Position numbers and translations under genes: made by a program
Shown here: positions 17,143 to 25,861 of the stretch, piece after piece
Numbering within the stretch: position 1 is the stretch's first letter
Layout: every line of letters starts with the position of its first letter
DNA from: an uncultured Oscillibacter sp.
GTDB taxonomy: Bacteria; Bacillota; Clostridia; Oscillospirales; Oscillospiraceae
Direction: 5' to 3'
Length of the DNA stretch: 64,000 nucleotides
NCBI RefSeq assembly: GCF_910579365.1
Contig: NZ_CAJTUX010000001.1
Location: forward strand, 130,605 to 194,604
Notes under the pieces: model-generated
The model's input: the letters and a program-made list of their open reading frames with translations, nothing else
What the model was told of the DNA's origin: nothing
The model's database searches: none

Positions 17143-17169
17143 AAAGCCTCCAGCTGAGCCGGAGGCTTT
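17143..17169 (+). terminator. Hairpin terminator after the thioesterase gene
   Basis: AAAGCCTCC / GGAGGCTTT stem with a 9-base loop, beginning four bases after the stop. The tail is short. The 230 bases to the next gene hold only a small CGCCCCTCAAGGGGC-type hairpin. Confidence 0.7.
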
Positions 17170-17398
17170 CGTCAGCCCTGAAAGGGCATACTATGCACAA
17201 CGCCCCTCAAGGGGCTTCGAAAGGTCTGCCGGGGACCTGAGCGCCTTCTCTCAATTCATCGTCCATGGCGGCCTGTCCCCGGTACGCCTCTTGTGATTTG
17301 CGCAGCCGGTTCAGACAGGGAGCTCCGCCTTTCCATGCGGCACATGATAGACCGCGCCCTAGACATACCGCACCGCCGCTCCGGGGATGCTCCGCCAA

Positions 17399-18211
17399 TT
17401 AAATAAAGTACTTCAAGAACAGCCAGCAAAGGCCCGCGCACAGCGCCGTGCACAGCACGCTAATCACCAGAGGCACTTTTTGTTTGGCCCCTCTCTTCTT
17501 GCTCACAACCGACATGATCAGTCCGATCAGGCACAGCACCAGGCCCGCAGGCGGCATGAAGATACCGACGACCGCGCCGATGCCGGAGAGGACAGCCCCC
17601 AGGATACCCACGCTCTCGTTGCTCTCCGCCTTAATCAGTTCATCCACGCCCGGGTTTTCCGCCGCCACCCGCTGGCTGAGCGCCGTCATAAAACGCTCCA
17701 GGGCCGCGCACTCTTCCCGCTGCAAAATGTTGACGGGATACCAGCGGTTTTTCCGCAGATTCTCCGCGTCCACCGTCAGCTCCGTGATCACATGCCCCTG
17801 CTTGTCGCCCAGCCAGAGCTCCAGACGCTCTGTCGCGCCGTTCTTTTCCTTGGTCTTCACCGTCACCTTGCCCAGGTTTTCCGGGGTGAGAACCACCGGC
17901 CTGCCCGCTTGAACTTGGCGAGTCTTTTTGTCGATGCCCAGGGGGAACACCCACAGCGTCTCCCCCTGAAAGGACAGGGCGTAACGGTGGTAAGTAATCC
18001 GGACCCGGCGGCCGTAGGACTCCCGCTCCTCCCAATGGGCATAAACCGTCGGAACGGTTCCGTCCAGCTGCTGCGCCGCAGCCCTCCGGACGCTCTCACG
18101 GTCCTCGCCGCTCTCTGCGGCTTTCCGATTTTTGCTCTTTTTCACGAAGACATTATAGAGCACTGCGCCGATGATCGCGATCCAAAAAACAATCGATACC
18201 CAATTTCCCAT
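17399..18211 (-). CDS. Uncharacterised membrane protein
   Basis: 270 residues. One membrane helix at the N-terminus (about residues 5-22, VSIVFWIAIIGAVLYNVFV) is followed by a basic stretch, a soluble domain of about 170 residues (VYAHWEERESYGRRVRITYHRYALSF, a beta-rich pattern), and two or three hydrophobic helices at the end (ILGAVLSGIGAVVGIFMPPAGLVLCLIGLIM and VPLVISVLCTALCAGLCWLFL). I recognise no family. AAAAGGAGAAATTG precedes the ATG. It stands alone between two gene-poor stretches. Confidence 0.75.
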   Translation of the reverse strand: MGNWVSIVFWIAIIGAVLYNVFVKKSKNRKAAESGEDRESVRRAAAQQLDGTVPTVYAHWEERESYGRRVRITYHRYALSFQGETLWVFPLGIDKKTRQVQAGRPVVLTPENLGKVTVKTKEKNGATERLELWLGDKQGHVITELTVDAENLRKNRWYPVNILQREECAALERFMTALSQRVAAENPGVDELIKAESNESVGILGAVLSGIGAVVGIFMPPAGLVLCLIGLIMSVVSKKRGAKQKVPLVISVLCTALCAGLCWLFLKYFI

Positions 18212-18595
18212 GACAATTTCTCCTTTTTGTTTCGTTTCTGATTTCGTGTTCCCGCATCTTGCTGCGGGGAATCACCTTGTGCTGAGGCTCCGCGCCAATG
18301 GGAGACGGCCCTTTGACCCGGCATAGGAACTTCCTCCCACTATAACTAACGCTGCAAGAGGCCGGATTCTCACATGATTTTTCAAATTCTTTGAGACTTT
18401 CTTCCGGGGCCTTACCCGGACCATGAATCCTCTGTTAATTTTGCGGAGCCCGTTGCGTCAGATCAGAGTCCATGCTACAATCAGATCGTTCTGTTTTCAT
18501 GATGGAACGGCGGCCCGTCAAGAAGCGGGAACGCCATGGAAACCGTCAAACGGGGCGATGAGCCGAAAGATGCCGTTGAATGGGAAAAACACTTG
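18212..18595. other. Intergenic stretch without recognisable gene
   Basis: 384 bases. An A/T-rich TATAACT box near 18342 could be part of a promoter, but no gene with a ribosome site is visible. Confidence 0.5.
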
Positions 18596-18629
18596 AAAAA
18601 AGCAGCTGTCGTTGACAGCCGCTTTTTCA
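18596..18629. terminator. Terminator after the DUF951 / small-peptide pair
   Basis: AGCGGCTGTC / GACAGCTGCT stem with a 3-base loop, T runs on both sides, so it can act in both directions; on the minus strand it follows the small peptide gene by 4 bases. Confidence 0.85.
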
Positions 18630-18632
18630 CGT

Positions 18633-18728
18633 TCACCCAATATAGGGCAGAATCATCGACGCCAGCAGGGCCACCACCAGCACCACCGCCAGCAGCAGCG
18701 CCACCGCCCGCTTCAGCTTTTGATTCAT
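18633..18728 (-). CDS. 31-residue membrane peptide
   Basis: Starts MNQKLKRAVALLLAVVLVVA and ends ALLASMILPYIG: a basic head and one membrane helix, with no cleavage or lipobox site. A strong GGAGGAGACTAC ribosome site precedes it, and its ATG overlaps the stop of the DUF951 gene (ATGA), so it is almost surely translated. A terminator follows at once. It resembles short 'transmembrane anchor' peptides found after such genes in other Clostridia, but I cannot name a function. Confidence 0.72.
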   Translation of the reverse strand: MNQKLKRAVALLLAVVLVVALLASMILPYIG

Positions 18729-18916
18729 GTAGTCTCCTCCTTCGTCAATATCCTTCGGACGCTCTTTTCCGCCTTGCTTCGGGGAAGCATCAGCTCATGC
18801 CCGCAGCCCAGGCAGCGAAGCTTGATGTCCATGCCCACCCGAAGAATTTCCCACTGGCTGCTGCCGCAGGGGTGCGGCTTTTTCAGCTCTACACGGTCGT
18901 GAAGTTGCAGGTCCAT
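18725..18916 (-). CDS. DUF951-family small protein
   Basis: 63 residues, matching the Firmicutes DUF951 family: MDLQLHDRVELKKPHPCGSS, WEILRVGMDIKLRCLGCGHE, LPRSKAEKSVRRI. The PHPCGS cysteine and the CLGCGH pair could bind a metal or nucleic acid. The function of the family is unknown. In many genomes it sits near replication or ribosome-associated genes. GGAGGACAGG precedes the ATG. It is coupled to the 31-residue peptide and divergent from the S1-domain gene. Confidence 0.88.
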   Translation of the reverse strand: MDLQLHDRVELKKPHPCGSSQWEILRVGMDIKLRCLGCGHELMLPRSKAEKSVRRILTKEETT

Positions 18917-19005
18917 CCTGTCCTCCTGTCAATCATTTTGGTTTGCCGCATATATTGGCATATCAAAGTCAAAGCCGCCCCGCGGCAGATAGGATGCGAT
19001 CAATC

Positions 19006-19938
19006 ATGCCGGAAAACAAACTCTATCCTCCGGAGGGTCTTCGCCCTCCTGTTCCCTTCACCCTTGAACACCTGCGGGAAGCTGTGGAAACCGGGGCCAT
19101 TCTGGAGGCTCCTGTTCAGCGCTGCGGCGTGGATCACACGCTCCATCTGAACCTCAGCGGCGTTCAGGGCCGCATTCCCCGGGAAGAGGCCGTCGCCCCC
19201 TGGATCAGCGGCGCGGACCGGGACATCGCCGTCCTCTCCCGCGTCGGAAAGCCCACCTGCTTCACCGTCACCGCCCTGAAGGCCGACGAAAAAGGGGCGC
19301 CGGTGGCCCTCCTCTCCCGCCGGGCCGCCCAGGAGACCGCCATGACCCATTTCATGGAGCGTCTGGAGCCGGGAACCATCCTCACCGGCCGGGTGACCCG
19401 GCTGGAGAGCTTCGGCGCGTTCGTGGATGTGGGCTGCGGCATTGTGGCCATGCTGCCCATCGAGCACATCTCCGTCTCCCGTATCTCCCATCCCCGGGAA
19501 CGCTTTCAGGAGGGACAGAAAATCCTGACGGCGGTGTGGGCGGTGGACCGTGAGTCCCGGCGAATCACCCTCACCCACCGGGAGCTGCTGGGCACCTGGA
19601 TGGAAAATGCCAGCCGCTTCCGCCCCGGCGAGACGGTAAAGGGCGTGGTGCGGACCGTGAAGGAGTACGGCAGCTTCATCGAGCTGGCCCCCAACCTCTC
19701 CGGACTGGCGGACGCCAAAGAGCGCCTGTCCCCCGGAGACAGCGTGTCCGTGTACATCAAGAGTATCCGCCCGGAGCGGATGAAAGTCAAGCTCCAGGTC
19801 ATTGAAAAGCTGCCTCCGGCCCCGCCGGAGCCCATCCGCTACCAAATCACCGACGGGAAGCTGGACCGCTGGGTCTACTCTCCGCCGGGCTATGAGAAGA
19901 CGCCGGTGGAGACGGTCTTCACAGCTCCCGCCCCTTGA
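19006..19938 (+). CDS. S1-domain RNA-binding protein (RpsA-like)
   Basis: Predicted RNA-binding protein. It has a degenerate first S1-like segment (about residues 25-100) and two clear S1 domains (about 125-200: GTILTGRVTRLESFGAFVDVG; about 210-275: GETVKGVVRTVKEYGSFIEL), then a tail with WVYSPPGYEK. At 310 residues it is shorter than proteobacterial S1 and like the S1 homologues of Clostridia. Whether it serves on the ribosome or in mRNA turnover is open. I start at ATG 19006 (MPENKLYPPEG); ATG 18994 or a TTG further up are possible. Its 3' end overlaps the convergent rarA gene by 20 bases. Confidence 0.82.
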   Translation: MPENKLYPPEGLRPPVPFTLEHLREAVETGAILEAPVQRCGVDHTLHLNLSGVQGRIPREEAVAPWISGADRDIAVLSRVGKPTCFTVTALKADEKGAPVALLSRRAAQETAMTHFMERLEPGTILTGRVTRLESFGAFVDVGCGIVAMLPIEHISVSRISHPRERFQEGQKILTAVWAVDRESRRITLTHRELLGTWMENASRFRPGETVKGVVRTVKEYGSFIELAPNLSGLADAKERLSPGDSVSVYIKSIRPERMKVKLQVIEKLPPAPPEPIRYQITDGKLDRWVYSPPGYEKTPVETVFTAPAP

Positions 19939-21187
19939 TCTTCTCCCAGTAGGCTTTCGCCGCCTGCTCCGTCTTGTTCTCCCCCCACTCATAGTATTTC
20001 ACGCCCCGCAGCGCGTCGGGAAGATACTGCTGTTCCACCCAGTGGCCGGGGAAGAGATGCGGGTAAAGATAGTGCTGCTGGTTGTCGAAGCCGGTGGTGT
20101 CGGCGTGGACGTTCTGGAGCTGCCGGGGCATGTCCCCGGTGCGGCCCGCCCGGACGTCCGCCCGGGCCCTGCCGATGCCCTCCACCACGCTGTTGGACTT
20201 GGGCGCGGTGGCCAGCAGCACCGCCGCCTGGGCCAGGGGCAGCTGCGCCTCCGGAAGGCCCAGCTGCATCGCCGTGTCCACGCAGGCCTTCACAATCGCC
20301 ACAGCCTGGGGATAGGCCATCCCCACATCCTCGCTGGCGGAACAGAGGAGGCGGCGGCAGGGGGTCACCAAGTCCCCCGCCTCCAGGAAGCGGGCCAAAT
20401 AGTGGAGGGCGGCGTCCGGGTCGCTGCCCCGGAGGGATTTCATCAGCGCGGAGGCGATGTCATACATGGCGTCGCCTCCCTTGTCATAGCGCATGGCGCT
20501 ACGCTGGGAGACCTGGGCGGCGTCCTCCCTGGAGATGAAGAGCGCGCCCTTTTTCGGCTGGGCGGCATGGCTGAGGAGCTCCACAGCGTTGACCGCCTTG
20601 CGTACATCCCCGCCGCAGGCGGTGGCGATCTGGAGGGGCAGACCCTCCTCCCACGTCAGCGGCAGGGGAGAGCGCTCTTTTTCAATGTTCAGCGCCCGGA
20701 GGACGGCGGGCTCCGCCTCCTCCGGCGCCACGGCCTTGAACTCGAAAACCGTGCTCCGGCTGAGCAGGGCGCTGTAAACGTAAAAGTAGGGATTTTCCGT
20801 AGTGGAAGCGATGAGGGTCAGCTTGCCGTTCTCCATAAATTCCAGGAGGCTCTGCTGCTGCTTTTTATTAAAATATTGAATCTCATCCAGGTACAGCAGC
20901 ACTCCGCCGGGGGCCAGCAGCGTGCCCACGTCGGCGATGATATCCTTGATGTCCTGGAGAGAGGCGGTGGTGGCATTGAGACGGTAGAGGGTCTTGTGAG
21001 TCCGCTGGGCCACGATGTTGGCGATGGTGGTCTTGCCGGTGCCGGAGGGACCGTAGAAAACCATATTGGCCTCGGTTTCGCTCTCGATCAGGCGGCGGAG
21101 CACCGCACCGGGGGCCAGAAGGTGCCGCTGTCCAACCACTTCGTCCAATGTCTGGGGGCGGATCTCGTCCGCCAGGGGGCGCTGCAT
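19919..21187 (-). CDS. rarA: Replication-associated recombination protein A (RarA/MgsA)
   Basis: AAA+ ATPase of the clamp-loader group acting at stalled replication forks. 422 residues; Walker A GPSGTGKTT (about residues 46-54), Walker B LLYLDEIQYF, sensor 1 ASTTENP, then the MgsA-type C-terminal tetramerization region (SDPDAALHYLARFLEAGD, SEDVGMAYPQAV, YLPDALRG). ATG at 21187 (MQRPLADEIRPQ) follows AAGGAGGGACCGCT; the ATG eight codons earlier has no ribosome site. Confidence 0.96.
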   Translation of the reverse strand: MQRPLADEIRPQTLDEVVGQRHLLAPGAVLRRLIESETEANMVFYGPSGTGKTTIANIVAQRTHKTLYRLNATTASLQDIKDIIADVGTLLAPGGVLLYLDEIQYFNKKQQQSLLEFMENGKLTLIASTTENPYFYVYSALLSRSTVFEFKAVAPEEAEPAVLRALNIEKERSPLPLTWEEGLPLQIATACGGDVRKAVNAVELLSHAAQPKKGALFISREDAAQVSQRSAMRYDKGGDAMYDIASALMKSLRGSDPDAALHYLARFLEAGDLVTPCRRLLCSASEDVGMAYPQAVAIVKACVDTAMQLGLPEAQLPLAQAAVLLATAPKSNSVVEGIGRARADVRAGRTGDMPRQLQNVHADTTGFDNQQHYLYPHLFPGHWVEQQYLPDALRGVKYYEWGENKTEQAAKAYWEKIKGREL

Positions 21188-21207
21188 AGCGGTCCCTCCT
21201 TTTTCTT

Positions 21208-21486
21208 TCATGGGAAGGGATTATACCACACCTCGAGCAAAGTTTCCAGCGGGCGGCGGGAAAATTCTTTCGTCAAAACGACGAGAAGGGCGGCTGTCTC
21301 TCTGACAGCCTGGGAAGCGGCATCCCACCCTCCCAACAGGAGGTATTTTCTCCCGCCGTTCTCCACAACGGCATCCCGGAGACCCCCGTCGCCGTACCGG
21401 ATATATTCGATCTTGTACCGCCCGGTCAGGCTTCGTCTCAATGTGACGCCGCCCCCCCATTTTATGGCTTTCACTGTAATCCTCAT
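21208..21486 (-). CDS. Hypothetical protein, 92 residues
   Basis: MRITVKAIKWGGGVTLRRSL, then a central GRYKIEYIRYGDGGLRDAV and a helical C-terminus. No signal, no membrane helix, and no family I recognise. I chose ATG 21486 because GGAGAGGG stands eight bases before it; a longer frame to 21576 is possible. It lies 20 bases upstream of rarA in the same direction and may be cotranscribed. Confidence 0.6.
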   Translation of the reverse strand: MRITVKAIKWGGGVTLRRSLTGRYKIEYIRYGDGGLRDAVVENGGRKYLLLGGWDAASQAVRETAALLVVLTKEFSRRPLETLLEVWYNPFP

Positions 21487-21569
21487 CGTTCGCACCCTCT
21501 CCGTTTGTTTTTCATTCATAATATCATGGCCCCTCTTCCCTGGCAAAGGCCGTTCCTCTGTTTCCCCTC

Positions 21570-21598
21570 TGGACAAACCCCGGGCTTTTTAGTATAAT
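21570..21598 (+). promoter_or_regulatory. Sigma-A promoter of the galE operon
   Basis: TGGACA (21570-21575), 17-base spacer, TATAAT (21593-21598). It leaves a leader of about 140 bases before galE, in which I see no clear riboswitch. Confidence 0.82.
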
Positions 21599-21744
21599 AA
21601 GCTCAAAATTCGGACGATTTTTCTAATAATTGGGACTATCCTCTCTTCCCATTTTCCCCTAAGCGGCCTACAATAAGGCCAGATGAATCTTGAAAATATT
21701 TCACCAAAGCGGTCAATTTTCATAATTTGAAAGGAGCGGTTTTT

Positions 21745-22764
21745 ATGTCCATTCTTGTTTGCGGCGGCGCGGGCTATATCGGCAGCCACACCTGCGTGGA
21801 GCTCGTCCAGGCGGGCTACGACATCCTTGTGACGGACAACCTCTACAATTCCAGCGAGGAGGCCATCCGCCGGGTAGAGCAGATCGTGGGAAAGAAGATT
21901 CCCTTCATCAAGGCGGAGCTGTGCGACCAGGAGCAGGTGGACGCCCTCTTCGCCCAGCACCCGGACATCGACTCCGTCATCCACTTCGCCGGGCTCAAGG
22001 CCGTGGGTGAAAGCGTCGCCAAGCCCCTGGAGTACTATTCCAACAACCTCATCAGCACCCTCTACCTCCTCCAGGCCATGCGGAAGCATGGGGTGAAGAA
22101 CTTTGTCTTCTCCTCCTCCGCCACGGTCTACGGCGACCCCGCCACCGTGCCCATCCGGGAGGACTTCCCCACCGGCGGCACCACGAACCCCTACGGCACC
22201 TCCAAGCTCTTCCAGGAGAAGATGCTCATGGACATCTGCGCCGCGGACCCCACGCTGAACGTGGCCCTGCTCCGTTATTTCAACCCCATCGGGGCCCATG
22301 AGAGCGGCCTCATCGGCGAGGACCCCAACGGCATCCCCAACAACCTGGTGCCCTATATCGCGAAGGTCGCCGTGGGCCAGCTGGAGAAGGTCCACGTCTA
22401 CGGAAACGACTACGACACCCCCGACGGCACCGGCGTGCGGGATTATATCCATGTCGTCGACCTGGCCAAGGGCCATGTGGCGGCGCTGAAAAAGCTGGAG
22501 ACCAAGTGCGGCCTTTTCATCTGCAACCTGGGCACCGGCAACGGCTACAGCGTGCTGGACGTGCTTCACGCCTATGAGAAAGCCTGCGGCCACGCGCTGC
22601 CCCATGTGATCGACCCCCGCCGCCCCGGCGACATCGCCCAGTGCTACGCCGACCCCGCCAAAGCTCGGGAGGAGCTGGGCTGGGAAGCGGAGCTTGGCAT
22701 CGAGGAGATGTGCGCTTCCTCCTGGAAGTGGCAGTCCATGAACCCCAACGGCTATAAAGGATAA
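21745..22764 (+). CDS. galE: UDP-glucose / UDP-N-acetylglucosamine 4-epimerase
   Basis: Interconverts UDP-galactose and UDP-glucose, and often the N-acetyl forms, using NAD. The 339-residue protein has the Rossmann motif GGAGYIGSH (residues 7-15), SSSATVYGD with the catalytic serine, and the YGTSK tyrosine-lysine pair. AAGGAG precedes the ATG. First gene of galE-nucleotidyltransferase-NahK-AraC, which suggests its role here is to epimerise UDP-GalNAc/UDP-Gal made from imported sugars (as LnpD does in bifidobacteria). Confidence 0.96.
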   Translation: MSILVCGGAGYIGSHTCVELVQAGYDILVTDNLYNSSEEAIRRVEQIVGKKIPFIKAELCDQEQVDALFAQHPDIDSVIHFAGLKAVGESVAKPLEYYSNNLISTLYLLQAMRKHGVKNFVFSSSATVYGDPATVPIREDFPTGGTTNPYGTSKLFQEKMLMDICAADPTLNVALLRYFNPIGAHESGLIGEDPNGIPNNLVPYIAKVAVGQLEKVHVYGNDYDTPDGTGVRDYIHVVDLAKGHVAALKKLETKCGLFICNLGTGNGYSVLDVLHAYEKACGHALPHVIDPRRPGDIAQCYADPAKAREELGWEAELGIEEMCASSWKWQSMNPNGYKG

Positions 22765-22785
22765 GAAGGAAACGGGAGAGAGGAA

Positions 22786-23706
22786 ATGAAAAAACCTGTT
22801 CTGGTCATCATGGCCGCCGGCATGGGCAGCCGGTACGGCGGCCTCAAGCAGCTGGACCCCGTGGGAAACCACGGACAGCTCATCATTGATTACTCCATCT
22901 ATGACGCCCGCCGGGCGGGCTTCGAAACCGTGGTCTTCGTCATCAAGCCCGAAATCGAGGAGGACTTCAAGCGCTGCATCGGCGATCGGGTATCCAAGTC
23001 CATGGACGTTCGCTACGTCTACCAGCTGAAGGAGGACCTGCCGGAGGGCTACGCCGTTCCGGCGGAGCGGCAGAAGCCCTGGGGCACCGCTCACGCCGCC
23101 CTGGCGGCCCGGTCCGTGGTGGCCGGTCCCTTCGCCGTCATCAACGCCGACGACTATTACGGCCCCGAGGCATTCCGGGAGATTTACGGCTATCTCTCCT
23201 CCCACGAGGACGGGGACCTCTATGAGTACGTCATGGTGGGTTACCTGCTGAAAAACACCGTCACAGAAAACGGCACCGTGGCCCGGGGCGTATGTGAGGA
23301 GACCGCGGACAACTTCCTCACCCGGGTCACCGAGCGGACCAAGATCGAGAAGGGCGAGCCCCCCCGCTTCACCGAGGACGGCGGGCAGACCTGGACGGAG
23401 CTGCCGGGAGACACCATCGTCTCCATGAACATGTGGGGCTTCACCCGGAGCTTCCTGGACGAGGCGTGGAAGCGCTTCCCCGCCTTCCTGGACAAGGCCC
23501 TGACGGAGAATCCCGCCAAGGCGGAGTACTTCCTCCCCAGCGTGGTCAGCCAGCTCATCGACGAAGGCAAGGCCCGGGTCAAGGTGCTGCGGAGCGAGGA
23601 CAAGTGGTATGGCGTCACCTACCGGGAGGACAAGCCCACGGTGGTAAACGCCATCGCCGGGAAAACAAAATCCGGCCTCTACCCGGACCGGCTGTGGGAG
23701 GTGTGA
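22786..23706 (+). CDS. Sugar nucleotidyltransferase
   Basis: 306 residues of the NTP_transferase fold. The N-terminus MAAGMGSRYGGLKQLDPVG is the nucleotide-binding loop with the catalytic Arg/Lys, and NADDYYG is the metal-binding Asp motif. It should join a sugar-1-phosphate to UTP (or another NTP). Between galE and a NahK-like kinase, the likely substrate is N-acetylhexosamine-1-phosphate or galactose-1-phosphate; that is inferred from position. Four bases separate its stop from the kinase start codon region. Confidence 0.85.
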   Translation: MKKPVLVIMAAGMGSRYGGLKQLDPVGNHGQLIIDYSIYDARRAGFETVVFVIKPEIEEDFKRCIGDRVSKSMDVRYVYQLKEDLPEGYAVPAERQKPWGTAHAALAARSVVAGPFAVINADDYYGPEAFREIYGYLSSHEDGDLYEYVMVGYLLKNTVTENGTVARGVCEETADNFLTRVTERTKIEKGEPPRFTEDGGQTWTELPGDTIVSMNMWGFTRSFLDEAWKRFPAFLDKALTENPAKAEYFLPSVVSQLIDEGKARVKVLRSEDKWYGVTYREDKPTVVNAIAGKTKSGLYPDRLWEV

Positions 23707-23709
23707 GCG

Positions 23710-24822
23710 ATGGCGCAGGCTGAACAGACCCTGCAGGAGGCATTGGCCGCCTTCGACTTCGGGGCCCCCGTGGTGGGCGCTCTGCGCTATGGGCAGGGGC
23801 ACATCAACGACACCTTCGTGGTCCACACCCAGCCGGAGGACCTCTGCTGCCGCCGCTTCATTCTCCAGCGGATGAGCGCCGCCGCCTTCAAGCATCCCGA
23901 GGAGCTGATGGAAAACATCATCGGCGTCACCGAGTATCTGGGCCGCGAGATCGAGAAGCACGGCGGTGACCGGGACCGGGAGGCCATGCGGGTTCTCCGC
24001 CCCCGGAACGGCCAGCCCTATTTTACCGACAGCGCCGGAGGCGCCTGGCGGGTCTATCCCTTTGTGGAGCGCACCATCTGCTATCAAGCGGCGGAGTCGG
24101 CGGAGCTGTTTGCCGCCTCGGGCCGGGCCTTCGGCCGCTTCCAGCGGCTGCTGGGGGACTATCCGGCGGCCACGCTCCACGAAACCATCCCCAATTTCCA
24201 CAATACGGAGGACCGGCTGGCCAAGTTCAAGGCCGCCCTGGCAGAGGACCCTCTGGGCCGGGCCAAGGACTGCGGGCCGGAGATTCAATTCGTGCTGGAC
24301 CGGGAGGCGGACTGCTCCGTCGCCCTGGACGCCATGCGGGAGGGAAAACTTCCCCTCCGGGTCACCCACAACGACACCAAGCTGAACAACGTGCTGATGG
24401 ACGAGGAAACCCACGAGGGCGTCTGCATCATCGATCTGGACACCGTCATGCCCGGTCTGGTTCTCTACGACTTCGGCGACTCCATCCGCTTCGGCGCCAA
24501 CCACTGCGCCGAGGATGAAACGGACCTTTCCGCGGTCCATCTGGACGTGGACCTCTTCGCCGTGTACACCGCCGCCTTTTTAGAAGGCGTGGGGGGCACG
24601 CTGTCCAATACAGAAATCGAATACCTTCCCTGGGGCGCCAAGCTGATGACTCTGGAGTGCGGCATCCGCTTTTTGACGGACTACATCGTGGGCGACCAAT
24701 ACTTCCATATCAGCCGGGAACGCCACAACCTGGACCGCTGCCGCACCCAGTTCAAGCTGGTGCGGGATATGGAGGAATGCTGGAGCGAGCTGGAAGCCAT
24801 TGTAAAGCAATATCAGAAATGA
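23710..24822 (+). CDS. N-acetylhexosamine 1-kinase-like phosphotransferase (NahK/LnpB type)
   Basis: An aminoglycoside-phosphotransferase-fold kinase, 370 residues. The catalytic loop is THNDTKLNNVLMD (about residues 219-231) and the metal-binding motif is IDLDTVMPGLVLYDFGD. The HNDTKLNN variant and the N-terminal YGQGHINDTFVV match NahK, which phosphorylates GlcNAc/GalNAc at C1 in the lacto-N-biose pathway. The gene order (epimerase, nucleotidyltransferase, kinase) supports this. The phosphorylase that would supply the sugar (GH112) is not in the window. It overlaps the next gene by four bases. Confidence 0.82.
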   Translation: MAQAEQTLQEALAAFDFGAPVVGALRYGQGHINDTFVVHTQPEDLCCRRFILQRMSAAAFKHPEELMENIIGVTEYLGREIEKHGGDRDREAMRVLRPRNGQPYFTDSAGGAWRVYPFVERTICYQAAESAELFAASGRAFGRFQRLLGDYPAATLHETIPNFHNTEDRLAKFKAALAEDPLGRAKDCGPEIQFVLDREADCSVALDAMREGKLPLRVTHNDTKLNNVLMDEETHEGVCIIDLDTVMPGLVLYDFGDSIRFGANHCAEDETDLSAVHLDVDLFAVYTAAFLEGVGGTLSNTEIEYLPWGAKLMTLECGIRFLTDYIVGDQYFHISRERHNLDRCRTQFKLVRDMEECWSELEAIVKQYQK

Positions 24823-25676
24823 ACATTCTATTTGATGAAGAGGGGCTGCGCAAGCTCATCGCCAACCTCAACATCCTCACCGGCCTGCCCGCCAACATTC
24901 TGGACCCGGAGGGCCGGGACATCAACCTGTTCCGGGGGCATCCGCCCTTCTGCCGGATGCTCAACGATCTTCCCGAGGGACACGAGCGCTGCGTCGCCTG
25001 CGACCGATGCAAAATTCAGCACTACCATGTGGAAAAAGGGTTCCAGTTCTACCGCTGTCACGCCGGCATCTGCGAGGCCATCATGCCTCTCTTCGACAAG
25101 AAACAGCCGCTGGCCTACCTGGCCTTCGGCTGCTTTCTGGATGACTCCCCCATAGAGGAACAGTGGGAGAAGAGCCGCCCCCTGCTGGACTGGTATCCCG
25201 GTGGGGCCGACGTCCTGCGCCCCGCCTTTTTCCAGTTCCGGCAGTACTCCGATAAGGAGCTCCTTGCCTACGCCGAAACCCTGGAGGCCTTGTCCGCCTA
25301 CATCCAGCTCAAGGGCATGATCCTGACGGCGGAACAGACCGACCTTCAGAAGCTGGAGCTGTATCTGAACCAGCACTATATGGAAAAGCTGTCCCTGGAA
25401 TCCATCTCCCAGGAGCTGCACATCGGCCGGACCAAGCTCTGCTCCCTGGCGAAGGAGCTCTCCGGCGGCCACACCCTCTCCTATCTGATCACCCAGCGGC
25501 GCATCAGCGCCGCCAAGCGTCTGCTGCTGCAAAGCAGCCTTCCCATTTCCACCATCGGGGAGTCCGTGGGCGTCAGCGACTACAACTATTTTTCAAAGGT
25601 CTTCCGCTCCGTCACCGGCATGACGCCCAGCACATTCCGGAAAAACGGGCGGGGCGCGGCGGTCAAGCATCATTAA
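24819..25676 (+). CDS. AraC-family regulator with PocR sensor domain
   Basis: 285 residues. The N-terminal PocR domain (about 1-150) has LTGLPANILDPEGRDINLF and the cysteine set CVACDRC and CHAGIC. A C-terminal AraC DNA-binding domain (about 185-280) follows: LSLESISQELHIGRTKLCSLAKEL and GVSDYNYFSKVFRSVTGMTPSTFRK. ATG overlaps the kinase stop (ATGA). PocR domains bind small ligands such as 1,2-propanediol in PduR/PocR; the ligand here is presumably an amino sugar, by context. It probably activates the transporter promoter just downstream. Confidence 0.88.
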   Translation: MNILFDEEGLRKLIANLNILTGLPANILDPEGRDINLFRGHPPFCRMLNDLPEGHERCVACDRCKIQHYHVEKGFQFYRCHAGICEAIMPLFDKKQPLAYLAFGCFLDDSPIEEQWEKSRPLLDWYPGGADVLRPAFFQFRQYSDKELLAYAETLEALSAYIQLKGMILTAEQTDLQKLELYLNQHYMEKLSLESISQELHIGRTKLCSLAKELSGGHTLSYLITQRRISAAKRLLLQSSLPISTIGESVGVSDYNYFSKVFRSVTGMTPSTFRKNGRGAAVKHH

Positions 25677-25685
25677 TCGGTTGCG

Positions 25686-25720
25686 AAATCGTACGAATTT
25701 TCATAATTCGTACGATTTTT
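25686..25720 (+). terminator. Terminator of the galE-AraC operon
   Basis: A 14-bp perfect stem (AAATCGTACGAATT / AATTCGTACGATTT, loop of five) with a T tail. Its TACG core palindromes could also serve as an operator. Confidence 0.85.
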
Positions 25721-25741
25721 CTATAAACCGAACGCACGTCC

Positions 25742-25770
25742 CTATTATTTACAAAATCTACAAGTATAAT
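25742..25770 (+). promoter_or_regulatory. Promoter of the sugar ABC transporter operon
   Basis: TATAAT at 25765-25770. The hexamer 17 bases upstream (CTATTA) is a poor -35, as expected if the upstream AraC-type regulator must activate. Confidence 0.55.
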
Positions 25771-25861
25771 GAAGATATGAGGGTTGCGTTTGTGGATTTT
25801 TTCCGCTTGCTCCCTCACATGTGTATTTCGCACATGAAATTTTGTATAGAGGAGAATGACG

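Noticed and set aside
21589..24540. A 983-codon open frame on the minus strand
   Set aside because: Antisense of galE, the nucleotidyltransferase and the kinase gene; low-complexity composition typical of shadow frames.
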